64,000 nt of DNA. Source: Actinomadura parmotrematis. Lineage in GTDB: Bacteria > Actinomycetota > Actinomycetes > Streptosporangiales > Streptosporangiaceae. Of this stretch, positions 19,260-27,131 are shown piece by piece; the stretch's first letter is position 1, and each line of letters begins with the position of its first letter. The translations under genes were made by a program, and so were the position numbers. Under the pieces are notes generated by a model. It did no database searches and had not been told where the DNA came from. It worked only from the letters and a program-made list of their open reading frames with translations. The stretch spans positions 124,001 through 188,000 of the forward strand of contig NZ_JAIBOA010000004.1 in the NCBI RefSeq assembly GCF_019458805.1. The letters run 5' to 3'.

Positions 19260-19738
19260 ACATCGACATCCCCGCCGGCAAGGACCCCATCGAGCACGTC
19301 TGGGGCGAGATGGTCCCCGGCATCGGCCCGGCCGCCGCGCACTTCTCCCTCTCCGTCTACGCCCACACCACCCTCGGCCTCCGCGAGTTCGAGGCCGCGC
19401 GCCTCCGCGTCGCCCAGCTCAACGGCTGCCTGTTCTGCCTGGACTGGCGCACCGACCGCGACGGCGAGAAGGTCGAACCGGAGTTCGCCGGCGCCGTCGA
19501 GGACTGGCGCACCACCGACCGCTTCGACGCCCGCACCCGCCTCGCCGCCGAGTACGCCGAGCGCTACGTCACCGACCACCACGGCCTGGACGAGGAGTTC
19601 TGGGACCGGATGGCGGCGCACTACACCCAGCGCGAGATCGTCGAGCTCACCATGTGCCTCGGCTCCTGGCTCGCCTTCGGCCGCCTCAACCGCGTCCTCG
19701 GCCTCGACACCGTCTGCGTCCCGCCGCAGCGCCCCTGA
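19256..19738 (+). CDS. carboxymuconolactone decarboxylase / AhpD-like protein
   Basis: This 160-aa helical AhpD-fold protein has a redox motif Cys58-x-x-Cys61 (NGCLFCLDWR), the hallmark of peroxidase-like members rather than true decarboxylases. The GTG start overlaps the stop of the DapB-like gene, so coupled translation is likely. The pair may act together in oxidation or detoxification of a shared substrate. Confidence 0.82.
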   Translation: MNIDIPAGKDPIEHVWGEMVPGIGPAAAHFSLSVYAHTTLGLREFEAARLRVAQLNGCLFCLDWRTDRDGEKVEPEFAGAVEDWRTTDRFDARTRLAAEYAERYVTDHHGLDEEFWDRMAAHYTQREIVELTMCLGSWLAFGRLNRVLGLDTVCVPPQRP

Positions 19739-19974
19739 GCCGTTTCGCGGCGAGCGATTCGGAGAATCCGCGCCCTCCGCGGGCGCCGGCACGCAAGGAT
19801 GCTGCCGGGCGGTATGTCGATCGCGTATCGATATGCAACCCGCGGGTGCGCCTGCGCCCCCTATGCCCCTCTTTTAGTAGCGTCACCCGCTCAACCCGTA
19901 ACGACCGCTCAGCGGCCGGGACGCCGACCCCCCGTGCCACGGCCCCCGACCGCGCCGTCCGAAGGAAGACCGAG

Positions 19975-20796
19975 ATGCCCCGTCTGCTGTGGTGGCGCAA
20001 GCGCAAGAACGCCGACACCGCCCCGGACCCCGAGCCCACCGGCACCGAGCAGCCGAACCCCGCCGCCCCCGAAGTCGCGGCCACCACCGAGCCCGCGGCC
20101 ACCACCGAACCCGCAAAGCCCGCAGACGCCGAGGCCGCGACCGTCACCGAGCCCGCGGACGCCGAGGCCGCGGACACCGCCGAACCCGCGACGCCCTCCG
20201 CCGACACCAAGGCCGCGACCGCCGCCGAGCCCGCGAACGCCGAGACCGCGGACACCGCCGAGCCCGCGAACGCCGAGGTTGCGGCCGCCGTTGAGCCCGC
20301 GAAGCCTGCGGATGCCGGGGTTGCGGATGAGCCCGCCGTGGCTGCCGATCCCGCTGAGCCTGTCGCGGTCACTGAGACCGCTGAGGTTGTTGAGCCCGTT
20401 GCGTCCGTTGAGACGGCCGCGGTCGGGGAGCCTGCTGAGGTGGCGGGGAGTGCCGCGTCCGCCGTGGGCGCTGAGGCTGGTGCCGGGGCCGGGCGGGCCG
20501 GGGAGCGGCCCGATCCGGCGGTCGTGCACAGCGTGGCGGATCTGCGACGTGAGCTGACGCGCTACAAGACGTGGGCCGGCATGTCCTACCGGTCCATCGC
20601 CGACAACTGCGCCTACAGCTCCTCGACGGTGCGCGCCGCGGCCGTCGAGACGGGGTCGGCGCTGCCGCGCCTGGACGTCGTCCGGGCGTACGTGAGCGCC
20701 TGCGGCGCCGACGACGCCGAGGTCGAGGCGTGGGAGGGCGCGTGGGGCCGGGCGAAGGGCGCCGCCACCCCGGCGGCCGGGGCGCCCGCCTCCTGA
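19975..20796 (+). CDS. low-complexity protein with C-terminal helix-turn-helix
   Basis: This 273-aa protein begins MPRLLWWRKRKNAD, then has about 170 residues of Ala/Glu/Pro/Thr/Val repeats built on units like TAEPANAE and AEPAKPAD. It ends in a domain of about 75 residues with XRE-like character: LRRELTRYKTWAGMSYRSIA, then SSSTVRAAAVETGSALPRLD. GAAGGAAG supports ATG 19975. From about 20278 to 20490 third positions shift to T (GTT, CCT, GAT, GCT), unlike the rest of the gene. Function is unknown; a tethered DNA-binding protein is possible. Confidence 0.72.
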   Translation: MPRLLWWRKRKNADTAPDPEPTGTEQPNPAAPEVAATTEPAATTEPAKPADAEAATVTEPADAEAADTAEPATPSADTKAATAAEPANAETADTAEPANAEVAAAVEPAKPADAGVADEPAVAADPAEPVAVTETAEVVEPVASVETAAVGEPAEVAGSAASAVGAEAGAGAGRAGERPDPAVVHSVADLRRELTRYKTWAGMSYRSIADNCAYSSSTVRAAAVETGSALPRLDVVRAYVSACGADDAEVEAWEGAWGRAKGAATPAAGAPAS

Positions 20797-20818
20797 CCGG
20801 GCGCCGCGCTCCCCGCTC

Positions 20819-20922
20819 ATGACCAGGCGGTCACCCAAGGTTGAGATGCGGCGTGTTGCGCACTTTGGATCTCCAAAGTGCGCAACACGCCGCATCTCAA
20901 CGGGTGGTGGCCGGGTGGTCAT
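20819..20922. repeat. large palindromic element, copy 1
   Basis: A perfect 30-bp inverted repeat (20840-20869 against 20872-20901) with a 2-base centre carries the core GCGGCGTGTTGCGCACTTTG. Outside it lie pairing blocks CACCC/GGGTG and ATGACCA/TGGTCAT (20819-20825 with 20916-20922), so almost the whole 104 bp can fold. It sits between two convergent genes. The same design occurs at 36326-36427. Short open frames on both strands here follow from the symmetry and are not called as genes. Confidence 0.9.
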
Positions 20923-20940
20923 CGGCGATGGGCGGCGGGG

Positions 20941-21786
20941 TCAGCCGAGCGCCCCGGCGATGAGGGCGTCGGTCAGTTCGCGCAGGCGGCGCCGCGCGTC
21001 GGGGTCGGCGGCCTGGCGGTGCGGGGCGGTCTCCCGCAGCCCGTCGTAGTAGCGGCCGGTGACGCCGTCGAGCGCGGGGTCGGCGATGAGCCGCAGCGTC
21101 GCGTCGCCGCCCTCCGCCACGCTGCTGAGCGGCGTGTGCCCGCCCGCCAGCACCATGCGGGTGGCCATGAACGTGGCCGGGTGCAGCGCGTTGACGGTGA
21201 CGCCCGTCCCGGCGAGCTCGGCCGCGAGGTCGAACGTCGCCATGATCTGGGCGAGCTTGCTCTGCCGGTAGGCGCGGGGACCGTCGTAGCCGCGCTCCAG
21301 CATCGGGTCGGCGAAGTCGATGGCCTGCTGCCCCACCGAGGAGACGTTCACGATCCGGGCGGGCGCCGACGCGGTGAGCAGCGGCAGCAGCCGCCGCGTC
21401 AGCAGCGCGGGCGCCAGGTAGTTGACCGCGAACCGCAGCTCGTACCCGTCGCCGCTCAGCGAGCGCGCTTCGCCGGGGTCGCCGAACCCGATCCCGGCGT
21501 TGTTGACGAGCACGTCCAGGCGGCCGGTGCGCGCGAGGACCTCGTCCGCGAGCCGGTCCGCCTCGGCGAGCCGCGCGAGGTCGGCGAGGACGACGTCGGG
21601 CTCCGGCCCGCCCGCCTCGACGATCCGCCGCGCCGTCCCGGCGGCGCGTTCGGCGTCGCGGCCGTGCACGATGACGCGGGCGCCGGCCGCGCCGAGGCGG
21701 ACCGCGACGTGCGCGCCGAGCCCGTCGGAGGATCCGGTGACGAGCACCGTGCGCCCCGCCATCACGGCCAGTTCGTCATCTCTCAA
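20941..21786 (-). CDS. short-chain dehydrogenase/reductase
   Basis: This 281-aa classical-type SDR resembles the retinol dehydrogenase/WWOX-like oxidoreductases of actinobacteria. Cofactor motif VLVTGSSDGLG (about residues 14-24), LVNNAG, the catalytic Ser block IVNVSSVG and YRQSK (Tyr and Lys) are all present. TTG at 21786 is preferred because GGGAGG lies five bases before it; ATG 21762 would give MAGRTVLVTG without a good RBS. The substrate is unknown. Confidence 0.87.
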   Translation of the reverse strand: MRDDELAVMAGRTVLVTGSSDGLGAHVAVRLGAAGARVIVHGRDAERAAGTARRIVEAGGPEPDVVLADLARLAEADRLADEVLARTGRLDVLVNNAGIGFGDPGEARSLSGDGYELRFAVNYLAPALLTRRLLPLLTASAPARIVNVSSVGQQAIDFADPMLERGYDGPRAYRQSKLAQIMATFDLAAELAGTGVTVNALHPATFMATRMVLAGGHTPLSSVAEGGDATLRLIADPALDGVTGRYYDGLRETAPHRQAADPDARRRLRELTDALIAGALG

Positions 21787-21898
21787 GGCGGCCTCCCACG
21801 GCCCGGCGACGATCTACGGCCTCCATTGACGCACACGTCCGGGCCGCGCCGACAGGCCCGCCGTAGGCTGGTGCGATGCGTCCGTCCGGGTCCGCGCG

Positions 21899-22797
21899 AT
21901 GAGCGAGTGGGAGCCCGAGCGGGTTCCGGCGCCGGCGGCGGCCGCCGCCCTGTTCGGCGGCCGCTTCACCGGCGTCCGCCCGCTCGCCGAGGGCTGGGAC
22001 AACATCGTCTACCGCGCCGACGGCGGCTGGATCCTGCGGCTGCCGCGCCGCGCCGTCGCGGTGCCGGGCGTCGAGCGCGAGATCGCGCTGCTGCCCGCGC
22101 TCGCGGACGCGCTGCCGCTGCCCGTCCCAATCCCCGAGGTGGTGGGGGCGCCCGGCCCGGACTTCCCGTGGCCGTTCTGGGCGGCCCGGCGCGTCCCGGG
22201 CCGCCCAGAACGGCCGAGGCGGGCCTCGCCGACGGCGGGCGGGACGCCGCGGCCGCCGGCGTCGGCGCGTTCCTGCGGGCGCTGCACGCCCCCGCGCTCG
22301 CGGCGCGCCTCGGCGCCGGCCTTCCGGTCGACCCGCTCGGGCGGGCCGACCCGCACCGCCGCGCCGCCCGGACGCGCGACCTCCTCGACGGCCTCGCGCG
22401 CCAAGACCGCTGGGAACCGTCACCCGGCATGGACGCCCTGCTGGCGGCCGCGGAACGCGCCGGCGCCCCCGCCGCCCCGCCCGTCATCGTCCACGGCGAC
22501 CTGCACGTCCGGCACCTGCTGATCGGCGACGACGGTCGCGCGAGCGGCGTCATCGACTGGGGCGACCTCTGCCTGTCGCACCCGGCCGTCGACCTCTCGC
22601 TCGCCTACGCGGCGTTCCAGGGGACGGCCCGCGCCGCGCTCCTGGACGCCTACGGGCCCCTGCCGCCCGGCACCGCGACGCACGCCCGCCTCCTCGGCGC
22701 GTTCCTCTGCGCCGCCCTCGCCGGCTACGCCCTGGACACCGGCCGCGGCGCCCTCCTCGCCGAGTCCCTCGCCGGCCTGGACCGCGTCCTCACCTGA
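21899..22797 (+). pseudogene. aminoglycoside-type phosphotransferase, frameshifted
   Basis: The first part (from ATG 21899) encodes the N-lobe of an APH-family kinase: FTGVRPLAEGWDNIVYRADG and WILRLPRR. Near 22190-22215 the frame changes, and the C-lobe continues in another frame with catalytic HGDLHVRHLLIGDD and DWGDLCLSHPAVDLS, ending at 22797. Both halves keep strong coding third-position bias, so the break is recent or is a sequence error. It coincides with the inverted repeat at 22170-22215. If intact it would encode about 299 residues. Confidence 0.8.
22170..22215. repeat. 20-bp perfect inverted repeat at the phosphotransferase frameshift
   Basis: The left arm 22170-22189 (GGCCGTTCTGGGCGGCCCGG) is exactly complementary to the right arm 22196-22215 around a 6-base loop, CGCGTC. 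The right arm lies where coding sequence continuous with the C-lobe is expected. This fits a template-switch copy that replaced the original bases, or a chimeric read. Confidence 0.85.
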
Positions 22798-22996
22798 CGT
22801 CGGGCCGCCACCGGCAGTACACCTGGAGCGCCTCCCGCTCGGCGCGGCGCGCCAGCCCGGCGAGCCCGGCCAGGATCGCGGCGACAGCGGCGACGTCGAG
22901 CGCGGCCTCGCCGGGGTCGAAGTCCTCGTACTCCAGCGCGTCCCTCGCCGGGGCGCCGTCGCCAGCCGCCGCGAAGTACGTCACCGACGCGCTCAT
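22790..22996 (-). CDS. small hypothetical protein
   Basis: This 68-aa protein (MSASVTYFAAAGDGAPARDA, then LEYEDFDPGEAALDVAAVAA) has a Trp/Arg-containing end. An upstream ATG at 23029 would add 11 residues; neither start has a strong RBS. Third positions are coding-like. It overlaps the convergent phosphotransferase remnant by 8 bp. I recognise no family. Confidence 0.5.
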   Translation of the reverse strand: MSASVTYFAAAGDGAPARDALEYEDFDPGEAALDVAAVAAILAGLAGLARRAEREALQVYCRWRPDVR

Positions 22997-23099
22997 CGCC
23001 CCATGATGCCCGCCTCTCTTCATGATCATCTTGTCCGCCGCCGGGATCGCGCCGGGCCGCGACCGGGCAGCGCTCCGGACGAGGGAAGGGAGCAGTGCG

Positions 23100-23420
23100 A
23101 TGGCGGTACGCGGGATCGATCACGTGGGCGTCACCGTCCCCGAGATCGGGCGGGCGACGGCCTTCTTCGCCGCCGTCCTGGACGCGCGCGTCCTCTACGA
23201 CGCGCTGCGCCGCGAGGACGGCCCGAACGACGGCCCGGCCACCGAGCGGCGCCTCGGCGAGCCGCAGCCGCTGCCCGGCCCCGAGGCGGGCGCGCGCAAC
23301 CGGATGGTCTGCTGCCGGACGCCGTAGGGCAGCACCCTGGAGCTGATCACCTATCCCGACCGCCAGCCCTACGAGGACGCCACCCCGCTGCGCCGCTGGC
23401 GCCCCTGCGGCGACGGCTAG
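23100..23420 (+). pseudogene. VOC/glyoxalase-like protein with in-frame TAG
   Basis: From ATG 23100 (RBS GGAAGGGAG) the frame reads IDHVGVTVPEIGRATAFFAA, a typical vicinal-oxygen-chelate opening with the metal-binding His. After RMVCCRTP it meets TAG at 23325-23327 and then continues in the same frame with GSTLELITYPDRQPYED to a second TAG at 23418-23420. VOC proteins usually have YGSTLEL here, so a single TAC-to-TAG change explains the stop. Confidence 0.75.
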
Positions 23421-23449
23421 GTTGGGCCGACCGCAGAGGAGGCCCGACC

Positions 23450-23757
23450 ATGGACGTGACCGAGCACGACGTGACTCTCAGGGACGGGCGCCGGCTGCGC
23501 GTCCATGACACCGGCCCGGCCGGAGGATCCGTCGTGTACTGGCACCACGGGACGCCCAATATCGGCGCGCCTCCCGTGCCGCTGTTCGCGGCGGCCGAGC
23601 GGCTCGGCGTCCGCTGGATCTCCCACGACCGTCCCGGCTACGGCGGGTCGAGTCCGCAGCCCGGACGGGACGTCGCCTCGGCGGCGGCGGCCTCGACTGG
23701 TTCGCCGGCATGGCGCCCTCGGGCGCCGGGTCGCTGCGCGCCGCCCGCCGGGGGCGC
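23450..23757 (+). pseudogene. alpha/beta hydrolase remnant with internal deletion
   Basis: ATG 23450 with GAGGAGG upstream starts a hydrolase N-terminus (VVYWHHGTPNIGAPPVP and WISHDRPGYGGSSPQPGRD). After an Ala run near 23690 the frame switches to LDWFAGMAPSGAGSLRAA, which belongs well after the nucleophile elbow in such hydrolases. The segment with the catalytic Ser (GHSGGG-type) is missing, so the product cannot be active. Confidence 0.75.
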
Positions 23758-24387
23758 GCGACATCTGGGTCGTGGTTGCGGCCCGCGTCGTGCAGGGCGC
23801 GGGCGGCGGACTGTTCCCGCTCTGCATGGGCATCGTCGCCGGGATCGGCGCGGGCGGCGGCCTGCTCATGGGCGGGCTGCTCATCGACCACGCGTCCTGG
23901 CAGTGGGTGTTCTGGGCCGGGGCCCTCACCGCGGGTTTCGCCGCGCTCGGGTCGCTGCGGCTCCCGGACGGCGGCGCCCGCACCCCCGGACGCGTCGACG
24001 TGCCGGGCGCCGGCCTGCTGCTGCTCCCCGCCTCGCTGACGATGCTCGTCGCGGGCGGCGCGTCCGGGCGGCTCACCCGCCGCTTCGGCCCGAAGGCGCC
24101 GCTGGCGGCGGGCTCGCGGGACTCGCCGTCGATCACGGGTCGAGGACCGCCGTCGTCGCGGTCTCGATGCTGATCTTCGCCGGGATCGGGCTCGGCATGG
24201 CCGCGATGCCCAACCTCATCATCGGCGCGGTGCCGCGCGGCAGGTCCGGCGAGGGCACGGGCATCAACGCGCTCGTCCGCTCGGTCGGCTCCTCGCTCGG
24301 CTCGCAGGTCGTGGCGAGCTGCTCGCCGCCGGCGTGACGGCCGCCCGCCCCGTCCCGCCCGACGGCGCCTACACCGAGGCGTTCTGA
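23758..24387 (+). pseudogene. MFS (DHA2-type) exporter remnant in three frames
   Basis: Pieces of a 14-TM drug exporter are recognisable in order. IWVVVAARVVQGAGGGLFPL is joined abruptly to AGIGAGGGLLMGGLLIDHAS and SWQWVFWAGALTAGFAAL. A later segment, ASGRLTRRFGPKAPLAAG, follows. After a frame change comes MLIFAGIGLGMAAMPNLII, and after another the C-terminus PPDGAYTEAF ending at 24387. Several internal deletions have removed well over half of a normal gene. The adjacent TetR gene was probably its regulator. Confidence 0.8.
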
Positions 24388-24446
24388 ATCGGCGCCGCCG
24401 CGCCGGCGCCCGTGCCCGAGCTGGGGGAAGCGGCAGAATAGGCGGC

Positions 24447-25022
24447 ATGCCCGCACCGACCCCGTCCCCGCCGTCCGAATGGGCCGACCGGCGGGCCGAC
24501 GCCCGCCGCAACCACGAGCGGGTGATCGCCGCCGCGATCGAGGTCTTCGCCGAGCGGGGCCTGGCGGCGACCGTGCCGGAGGTCGCCGCGCGGGCCGGGG
24601 TGGGCAAGGCCACCGTCTACCGCAGCTACCCGACCAAGGCCGACCTGGTCGACGCCGTCGCCGCCCACCGCGCCGCCTGGCTGGACGCGCGCACCGCCGA
24701 GGCCGTCGCCGAGCCCGACGCCTACGCGGCGCTCCGCCGGCTGCTCGTCGACATCTCCGAGCGGATCGCCTACGACCGCATCCTCGCCGAGGTGCTGCCC
24801 GGCCACGAGCGGAGCAAGCGCGACCATCCGCGCCCCCTGGAGCGGTTCGCCGAGCTCCTCGCGGGCGCGCAGGAGCAGGGCCGCATCCGCGCGGACGCGA
24901 CCGTCGAGGACATCCGCGTCCTGGTCGGCGGCTACTCGCGCGTCCTCATCGAGCAGGACGTCCGCGACCCGGCCCGCTGGCGCCGCTACGCCGGCCTCGC
25001 CCTCGACGCCCTGCGCCCCTGA
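24447..25022 (+). CDS. TetR-family regulator
   Basis: This 191-aa regulator has an N-terminal HTH of TetR type (IEVFAERGLAATVPEVAARA, then GKATVYRSYPTKADLVDAV) and a C-terminal ligand domain containing ILAEVLPGHERSKRD. It is the only intact gene in the decayed stretch 23100-25812. Its former target may be the broken exporter just upstream, so it may now be an orphan or act elsewhere. Confidence 0.87.
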   Translation: MPAPTPSPPSEWADRRADARRNHERVIAAAIEVFAERGLAATVPEVAARAGVGKATVYRSYPTKADLVDAVAAHRAAWLDARTAEAVAEPDAYAALRRLLVDISERIAYDRILAEVLPGHERSKRDHPRPLERFAELLAGAQEQGRIRADATVEDIRVLVGGYSRVLIEQDVRDPARWRRYAGLALDALRP

Positions 25023-25040
25023 CGGCCCGCGCCGGGCCGG

Positions 25041-25322
25041 TCAGCCGAGGGCGCGGGCGGAGGAGTCGAGGATGCCGCGGAGGGCGGCGCGGGCCCGGGA
25101 CAGGTCGGCGATGCGCGCGTCCATGTCGGCCAGCTGGGTCCGCACGTGGTCGAGGACGCACGCCTGGAGCTCGGTGCCGTCCCCGGCGAAGCAGGGCATC
25201 AGGTCGCGGATGACGCGCGTGGGCAGGCCGGCGTCCAGCAGCGCGCGGACGCGCGCGACGGCGGCGGGCGCCTCCGCGCCGTAGACGCGGTGGCCGCCGT
25301 CGGTGCGCGCGGAGACCCGGCC
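25041..25322 (-). pseudogene. MerR-family regulator missing its N-terminus
   Basis: The minus strand encodes ARTDGGHRVYGAEAPAAVAR, then RALLDAGLPTRVIRDLMPCF and a C-terminal coiled coil LADMDARIADLSRARAALRG, ending at 25041. This is the second half of a MerR HTH plus the dimerisation helix. The first 20-25 residues (recognition helix and YYE segment) are absent, and no start codon fits, so the gene is 5'-truncated. Confidence 0.75.
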
Positions 25323-25399
25323 ACGGCCGGGGCGTGACGGCGGGTCGCGGTGGGGCCACGGCGGCCGGGGTGCTCCGCCCCCGGCCGCCGTGCGGTCGG

Positions 25400-25812
25400 T
25401 CGGGCGAAGAACTGGGCGCCGGAGCGGGTGGCGATCGAGGTCGTCGGGCGGTCGGTGTAGTTGAAGAAGGTGGCGACCTCCAGGTCGGCGACGGCGGTCG
25501 AGGTGCGGGTGAGTTTCACGGCGAGGTCGACGAGCGCCCGCTCGCGGTCGCCGAGGACCTCGGCGAGCCCGGCGCGGTGGTCGGCGACGCAGTAGCCGCA
25601 GCCGTTCTCGTGCGAGAGGGCGACGGCGACGGCGATCGGACGGTCGGCCCGCCTCGGTGCGGGTCCCGGAGCGTCTTATAGAGGTCGAGCAGCCGGGTGA
25701 GGGTGGCCGGGTCGACCGCGAGGGTGCTCGGCCGGCTCGGCGCGTACCTGCAGGCGCGCTCGGGCACGGCGAGCCGGGACGGGCGCGGGGACGCCAGGAC
25801 GTCGGCGGTCAT
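25400..25812 (-). pseudogene. AhpD/carboxymuconolactone decarboxylase-like gene, frameshifted
   Basis: ATG 25812 starts an intact-looking N-terminus (LAVDPATLTRLLDLYKTLRD). Near 25645 the frame must change to continue as IAVAVALSHENGCGYCVADH, which holds the AhpD-type CxxC motif, then ERALVDLAVKLTRT and VATFFNYTDRPT. The C-terminal boundary is unclear because the sequence runs into the MerR remnant. A MerR regulator next to an AhpD-like target is a common pairing. Confidence 0.65.
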
Positions 25813-25835
25813 CGGGGGATCCTTCCGCCGGGCTT

Positions 25836-25877
25836 AATTCATGTATAACCTATCGACATAATAGGAAATAGTGTTCC
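25836..25877. promoter_or_regulatory. AT-rich promoter region before the SfnB-like gene
   Basis: This AT-rich patch contains TATAACC, an inverted pair CCTAT/ATAGG and the dyad GGAA-N6-TTCC (25864-25877), about 20 bp before the ATG at 25896. A similar 14-mer lies before the convergent gene at 28210. It probably holds the promoter and an operator. Confidence 0.5.
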
Positions 25878-25895
25878 CCGTCCCGAGGAGCCCCC

Positions 25896-27131
25896 ATGAC
25901 CGTGACCAGCACCCCCGTGACCGGCGTGAAGGCGGCGCCGCCCGCGCTGGACGACGCCGCCGCCGTCGAGGCGGCGCGCGCCTTCGCCGCCCGGATCGCG
26001 CCCGGCGCGGTCGAGCGGGACCGCACGGCCCGGCACCCGGCCGCCGAGCTGGACGATCTCGCCGGCACCGGCCTGCTGGCGATCTCCGTCCCGCGCGAGC
26101 ACGGCGGCGGCGGGGTCGCGGCGAGCACCGTCGGCGAGGTGTTCCGGATCGTCGCGGCCGCCGACCCGTCCGTCGCGCAGCTCGTCCTCGCGCACTTCGT
26201 GCTGGTCGCCCTGATCGGAACGGCGGCGTCCGAGGAGCAGAAGGCGTTCTTCCACCGCGAGGTCGTCGGCGGCGCCCGGATCGGCAACGCGACCGCCGAG
26301 CGCGGCACCAAGCACGTCTTCGACCGGCGCACCGCCGTGACTCCCGGTCCGGACGGCGGTTACCGCCTGGACGGCCGCAAGTACTACACGACCGGCGCGC
26401 TCGGCGCCGACTGGATCGGCGTCGCCGCCTCCGTCGAGGGCGACCAGAACCTGCCGGTCACCGCGTTCGTCCCCGGCGACGCCGCGGGCCTGGAGTTCGG
26501 CGACGACTGGTCGGCGTTCGGGCAGCGCGCCACCGCCAGCGGCTCGCTCGTCCTCACCGGCGTCGACGTCCCCGCGAACCGCGTCCTGCACCTCGGCCCC
26601 GTGCCCGCCGACCCGCCGCCGCTGATCCTCGGCGCCTACGACCAGCTCCTGCACCTGGCCATCGACGTCGGCATCGCGCGCGCCGCCCTGGAGGAGGGCG
26701 CCGCGTTCGTCCGCGACCGGTCGCGCCCCTGGTTCGAGTCGGGTGTGGACAGCGTCGCCGACGAGCCGCACGCCGTGCTGCGCTTCGGCCGCCTCACCAC
26801 CCTCCTGCACGCCCTGGAGGCGCTGTTCGAGCGCGCCGGCCGCGCCGTCGACGCCGCCTACGCCGCGCCCGAGCTGACCGACGGCAACACCGCCGCCGCG
26901 TCGCTGGCGGTCGCCGAGGCCAAGGCGTACTCGCAGGAGGTCGCGGTGCAGATCGCCGCCGACGTGATCGAGCTGGCCGGCACCAGCGCCGCCGACGCCG
27001 CGCACGGCCTGGACCGGCACTGGCGCAACGTCCGCACCCACTCCCTGCACGATCCGGCCCGCTGGAAGTACGTCCACATCGGCAACCACACCCTGCGCGG
27101 CACGAACCCGCCCCGCTACCCGCTGCTCTAG
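25896..27131 (+). CDS. acyl-CoA dehydrogenase-fold flavin monooxygenase (SfnB/DszC-like)
   Basis: This 411-aa protein has the acyl-CoA dehydrogenase fold: an N-terminal helical domain, a beta domain (VFDRRTAVTPGPDGGYRLDG, then RKYYTTGALGADWIGVAAS) and a C-terminal helical bundle (DVIELAGTSAADAAHGLDRH). The composition matches SfnB/DszC-type FMNH2-dependent enzymes of organosulfur metabolism rather than fatty-acid dehydrogenases; the catalytic Glu of the latter is not obvious. GAGGAG precedes the ATG. Its end overlaps the convergent gene by 4 bp. A sulfur role is an inference. Confidence 0.82.
   Translation: MTVTSTPVTGVKAAPPALDDAAAVEAARAFAARIAPGAVERDRTARHPAAELDDLAGTGLLAISVPREHGGGGVAASTVGEVFRIVAAADPSVAQLVLAHFVLVALIGTAASEEQKAFFHREVVGGARIGNATAERGTKHVFDRRTAVTPGPDGGYRLDGRKYYTTGALGADWIGVAASVEGDQNLPVTAFVPGDAAGLEFGDDWSAFGQRATASGSLVLTGVDVPANRVLHLGPVPADPPPLILGAYDQLLHLAIDVGIARAALEEGAAFVRDRSRPWFESGVDSVADEPHAVLRFGRLTTLLHALEALFERAGRAVDAAYAAPELTDGNTAAASLAVAEAKAYSQEVAVQIAADVIELAGTSAADAAHGLDRHWRNVRTHSLHDPARWKYVHIGNHTLRGTNPPRYPLL

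Noticed and set aside
20819..21049. Short plus-strand ORF starting inside the palindromic element, with a mirror ORF on the other strand
   Set aside because: Both frames owe their similarity to the inverted repeat; there is no RBS and no family.
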